Positions 61,968 to 64,000 of a stretch of DNA of 64,000 nt are shown here, piece after piece (the first letter of the stretch is position 1; each line of letters begins with the position of its first letter). Made by a program: the position numbers and the translations under genes. Source of the DNA: Hymenobacter aquaticus (GTDB lineage Bacteria; Bacteroidota; Bacteroidia; Cytophagales; Hymenobacteraceae); the NCBI RefSeq assembly GCF_004765605.1, contig NZ_SRLC01000002.1:434001-498000 (forward strand). Direction: 5' to 3'. The notes beneath the pieces were generated by a model, which was not told the origin of the DNA, did no database searches, and saw only the letters and a program-made list of their open reading frames with translations.

Positions 61968-62078
61968 AGCGGCGGCGGGCAGGCCTGATTCCCGGGGCCT
62001 GCCCGCGCCGCCAGTGTCTAGGTTGTTGTTTATCTTTCGGACTATCCTTTTCCGACGCTTACCCGTGAATCGTGCCGC

Positions 62079-62396
62079 ATGAGCCGTTTGTCGTTTTCTA
62101 AGCTGCGCCGCCTCGGTGGGGGCCTGGCCCTGGGCTTGCTGCTGGTAGCGGGCGGGGGCTGCCGGCCCTACCGCATGCCCAACCCGACCGGGCCGCCCCA
62201 GCCTAAGGTGAAGAAGGCCGCCAACAAGGATGAGGTGTCGGCCGACGGCCGCAGCGCGGAAGCTACGTCCGAGATTAAGCCCATTCACAACAACTACGAC
62301 AGGAAGGGCCTGCTGAAAAAGCCCAAGTACGAGCGGCGGCGCCTGAAAAAGAAGGTCGGTCAGCGCAAGTTCCTGGGCATTACGCTGCCCTTTTAA
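62079..62396 (+). CDS. Small lipoprotein, unknown function
   Basis: A 105-residue protein with a lipoprotein signal (LLLVAGGGC) and a very basic mature part (KKPKYERRRLKKKVGQRK). No domain is recognised. It follows the E1 gene by 111 bp. The basic tail suggests contact with nucleic acid or cell-wall polymers. Confidence 0.7.
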   Translation: MSRLSFSKLRRLGGGLALGLLLVAGGGCRPYRMPNPTGPPQPKVKKAANKDEVSADGRSAEATSEIKPIHNNYDRKGLLKKPKYERRRLKKKVGQRKFLGITLPF

Positions 62397-62510
62397 TTCT
62401 GGTCAAGTGCCACTCCGCGCGGGAGTTACGTATACCGGCCCCGGCGGCGCCGTTAAACTCTTACGCCCCGCAACAGTCTGATTCAGCGGGCCTTTTTAAC
62501 CTTGAATTGT

Positions 62511-62834
62511 ATGCGTGTTATCTACTTGGCAGCCGGGTTGCTGCTGGCTTTTAGTACGGCCGCCTCGGCCCAGACCGACGACATGTACCCGGCGCGGAAG
62601 CGGGCCGAAAACCGCCGTGCCCTGCGCGACGCCCGCAAGTTCAAGGCCGAGTACAAGGACTCGCACCTGGCCGTGGATAAAACCGCCCTGAAGCCCGGCG
62701 GAACCGGCCGGCCGCAGCAACCTAATGACGGCCGCGAGAGTTATAAGTTCGACAACACGGGCATGCCCCGCGTGAGCGAGCCGGCCCACGTCGGGCTGGG
62801 CCTACGCACCAAAAAGAAAGCAAAGAAAGACTAG
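62511..62834 (+). CDS. Small exported protein, unknown function
   Basis: A 107-residue protein from the ATG at 62511 (a TTG at 62502 is an alternative) with a signal peptide (LLLAFSTAASAQ). The mature part is basic (PARKRAENRRALRDARKFKAEY) and ends in RTKKKAKKD. The YtxJ gene begins 5 bp after its stop, so they are probably cotranscribed. Confidence 0.7.
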   Translation: MRVIYLAAGLLLAFSTAASAQTDDMYPARKRAENRRALRDARKFKAEYKDSHLAVDKTALKPGGTGRPQQPNDGRESYKFDNTGMPRVSEPAHVGLGLRTKKKAKKD

Positions 62835-62838
62835 CTGT

Positions 62839-63183
62839 ATGAGTACTCCCTGGCTGCCCCTCACCGAACCCGACCAACTGACCGACATCGTGCGCGAGTC
62901 GCACGAGCACCCGGTCCTGATTTTCAAGCACAGCACGAGCTGCTCCATCAGCGCTGCCGCCAAAAGCAAGCTGGAGCGCCAGTGGCCCGATGCCAACCTG
63001 TCCAACGTGACGATCTACTACCTCGACCTGCTCCGCTACCGGCCCATCTCGGGCGAAATAGCCAGCAAGTTCGGCGTGCGCCACGAGTCGCCGCAGCTGC
63101 TGCTGATTCAGGACGGCGCGTGCAGTTTCGACGCCTCCCACATGGGCATCCGCCTCAGCGACGTGCAGGCGCTGGTGAAGTAG
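62839..63183 (+). CDS. ytxJ: Bacillithiol system redox-active protein YtxJ
   Basis: A 114-residue thioredoxin-fold protein. FKHSTSCSIS carries the single active Cys of the monothiol bacilliredoxin-like YtxJ (DUF2847), and RHESPQLLLIQDG is the conserved cis-Pro region. YtxJ proteins are encoded in organisms that make bacillithiol and probably reduce bacillithiol-mixed disulfides. The stop codon overlaps the first base of the palindrome at 63183. Confidence 0.9.
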   Translation: MSTPWLPLTEPDQLTDIVRESHEHPVLIFKHSTSCSISAAAKSKLERQWPDANLSNVTIYYLDLLRYRPISGEIASKFGVRHESPQLLLIQDGACSFDASHMGIRLSDVQALVK

Positions 63184-63284
63184 TGAGTTAGTGAGTTAGC
63201 GACTTAGTGGTTTTGATGTTCTACCTGCGCCAGTCGTGCTAACGTGAACATCAAACTCACTAAGTCGCTAACTCACTAACTCAC
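63183..63284. repeat. 39-bp-arm palindrome between ytxJ and OsmC genes
   Basis: Left arm 63183-63221 and right arm 63246-63284 match at about 37 of 39 positions, with a 24-bp loop. The arms repeat the word GAGTTAGT. The right arm includes the OsmC stop and its last codons, so this element has become part of both 3' ends. It may also act as a bidirectional terminator. Confidence 0.85.
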
Positions 63285-63684
63285 CATAGGCGAACTGAAC
63301 CTCCTGCCGGATTTCCGGGTTCAGACTTAAGGCTACCGGGCAGGTCCGGGCCGCGTTTTCGAGCAGGGTTCGTTCCTTCTCGGTCAGGGTGGCGGGCATG
63401 TGGAAGTGCACGTCGATCTGGGCAATGCGCCGGGGCTCGGCCGCCATGTGCTTGTTTACCGTGAACCGTACGCCGGTCAGGTCTAGCTGGTGGCGTTCGG
63501 CCACGATACCCATGATGGTCATCATGCAGGTGCCCAGGGCCGCGCTGACCAGATCGGTGGGGGAAAATGCCTCGCCCCGGCCGTGGTTATCAAGGGGTGC
63601 GTCGGTGACGATAGTGGTTCCCGAGGCAGTGTGCTGGGCTTCGGAACGCAGATTCCCGGCGTAGCGGGCGGTGGCGGTGCTCAT
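63268..63684 (-). CDS. OsmC-family peroxiredoxin-like protein
   Basis: A 138-residue OsmC/Ohr-fold protein. AFSPTDLVSAALGTCMMTIMG holds the first Cys and ENAARTCPVALSLN the second, the two redox cysteines of the family. These enzymes reduce organic hydroperoxides. The last four residues (ELVS) come from the palindrome at 63183, so the original C-terminus was altered. Confidence 0.92.
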   Translation of the reverse strand: MSTATARYAGNLRSEAQHTASGTTIVTDAPLDNHGRGEAFSPTDLVSAALGTCMMTIMGIVAERHQLDLTGVRFTVNKHMAAEPRRIAQIDVHFHMPATLTEKERTLLENAARTCPVALSLNPEIRQEVQFAYGELVS

Positions 63685-63795
63685 AGTCAGAAAGTTGGCA
63701 AGACAATGCTCACAAATTTACGTACTTTAGATAGTACGGCCCCCGGGCCGGCCCTTTCGCGGTTACTTCCTCCATCCTTAGCTACCTCGCCTCCC

Positions 63796-64000
63796 GTGCG
63801 CCACCTCTACACTTTCGGCTTTTGTGTACTAGCCTTGCTCGGAACGTCGCTTCGGGGGCAGGCCCAGAGCAACGACGAGCCTTCCTACCGCAAGGAGTTC
63901 ACCTACGGCATCAACTTCAACACCCGGGGCGGCCTGATTGGCGGCGCGGCGGTGCGCTCAACCCGCGTGCTGGACGAGAAATGGTCCCGCTTCTGGGGTA
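63796..64000 (+). CDS. Exported protein, 3' end missing
   Basis: Open frame from a GTG at 63796 to the window edge. A signal peptide (LYTFGFCVLALLGTSLRGQAQ) is followed by YRKEFTYGINFNTRGGLIGGA, which fits an outer-membrane barrel or surface protein of Cytophagales. No ATG is present upstream, so a GTG start is chosen. The rest is outside the window. Confidence 0.7.
   Translation, partial: MRHLYTFGFCVLALLGTSLRGQAQSNDEPSYRKEFTYGINFNTRGGLIGGAAVRSTRVLDEKWSRFWG

Noticed and set aside
1..64000. Insertion sequence elements
   Set aside because: No transposase gene or terminal inverted repeats with target duplications were seen; the palindromes at 29401, 60945 and 63183 contain no gene.

Overview
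The window is high-GC chromosomal DNA from a Bacteroidetes bacterium of the Hymenobacter type (order Cytophagales). The support is a SusC-like TonB receptor, a bacillithiol-linked YtxJ protein, a fused 2-oxoacid dehydrogenase E1, TAnnTTTG promoter boxes, weak Shine-Dalgarno signals and many small secreted proteins of no known family. Genus is an inference from gene content; no rRNA is present to confirm it.

Left chromosomal part (1-8090): the end of a penicillin-acylase-type hydrolase, a DUF305 metal-binding lipoprotein, a copper-exporting P-type ATPase with a membrane-anchored cupredoxin, and an arsenic cluster (ArsR repressor with an 11-bp inverted-repeat operator, ArsI/CadI-like lyase, GNAT acetyltransferase, ArsC reductase).

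Integrated element (8091-51039, about 42.9 kb): bounded by a 15-bp direct repeat (GCGCTCCCTCCTGGG). The right copy is the 3' end of an intact tRNA-Asn(GTT) gene, next to a tyrosine integrase. GTGTCCCG arm-type repeats lie just inside both ends. The backbone is phage-like: two XRE/S24 repressors, replication-type proteins, an M15 endolysin with a small membrane protein, a SLOG protein, DUF3846 and a RecE-like nuclease. I see no terminase, portal, capsid, relaxase or type IV secretion gene, so it is best called a phage-derived or satellite-like integrative island. Cargo dominates: (a) a PD-(D/E)XK gene pair (14.5-16.0 kb); (b) a nuclease-like protein and a membrane-anchored double-nuclease protein followed by a UPF1/DNA2-type helicase (16.5-22.5 kb); (c) two lipoprotein hydrolases, M19-dipeptidase-like and alpha/beta-hydrolase (22.8-26.3 kb); (d) a 12-kb Druantia-type-II-like locus with a C5 methyltransferase, RecB/Cas4-like nuclease, 2044-residue DUF1998 helicase, two large unknown proteins and a Vsr endonuclease (32.1-44.0 kb); (e) a DUF3427-like protein and a two-gene cysteine-protease unit (44.1-45.6 kb); (f) a secreted nuclease and an erythromycin-esterase-family protein next to the integrase. 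Cargo blocks (b) and (c) are separated by repeated copies of the last 75-97 bp of the endolysin gene, which suggests stepwise cargo insertion at the endolysin 3' end.

Right chromosomal part (51040-64000): tRNA-Asn, a Rieske-like lipoprotein, pheS, three small secreted proteins sharing a D-[YW]-x-GRP motif, an M16 peptidase, a ten-unit 21-bp tandem repeat, an orphan SusC-like receptor, a fused E1 dehydrogenase whose linker is encoded by a palindromic element, small exported proteins, YtxJ, OsmC and the start of an exported protein cut by the window edge.

The best candidates for an undescribed system are the extended Druantia-like locus, the helicase/membrane double-nuclease pair, and the C39-like protease unit beside the DUF3427 gene.
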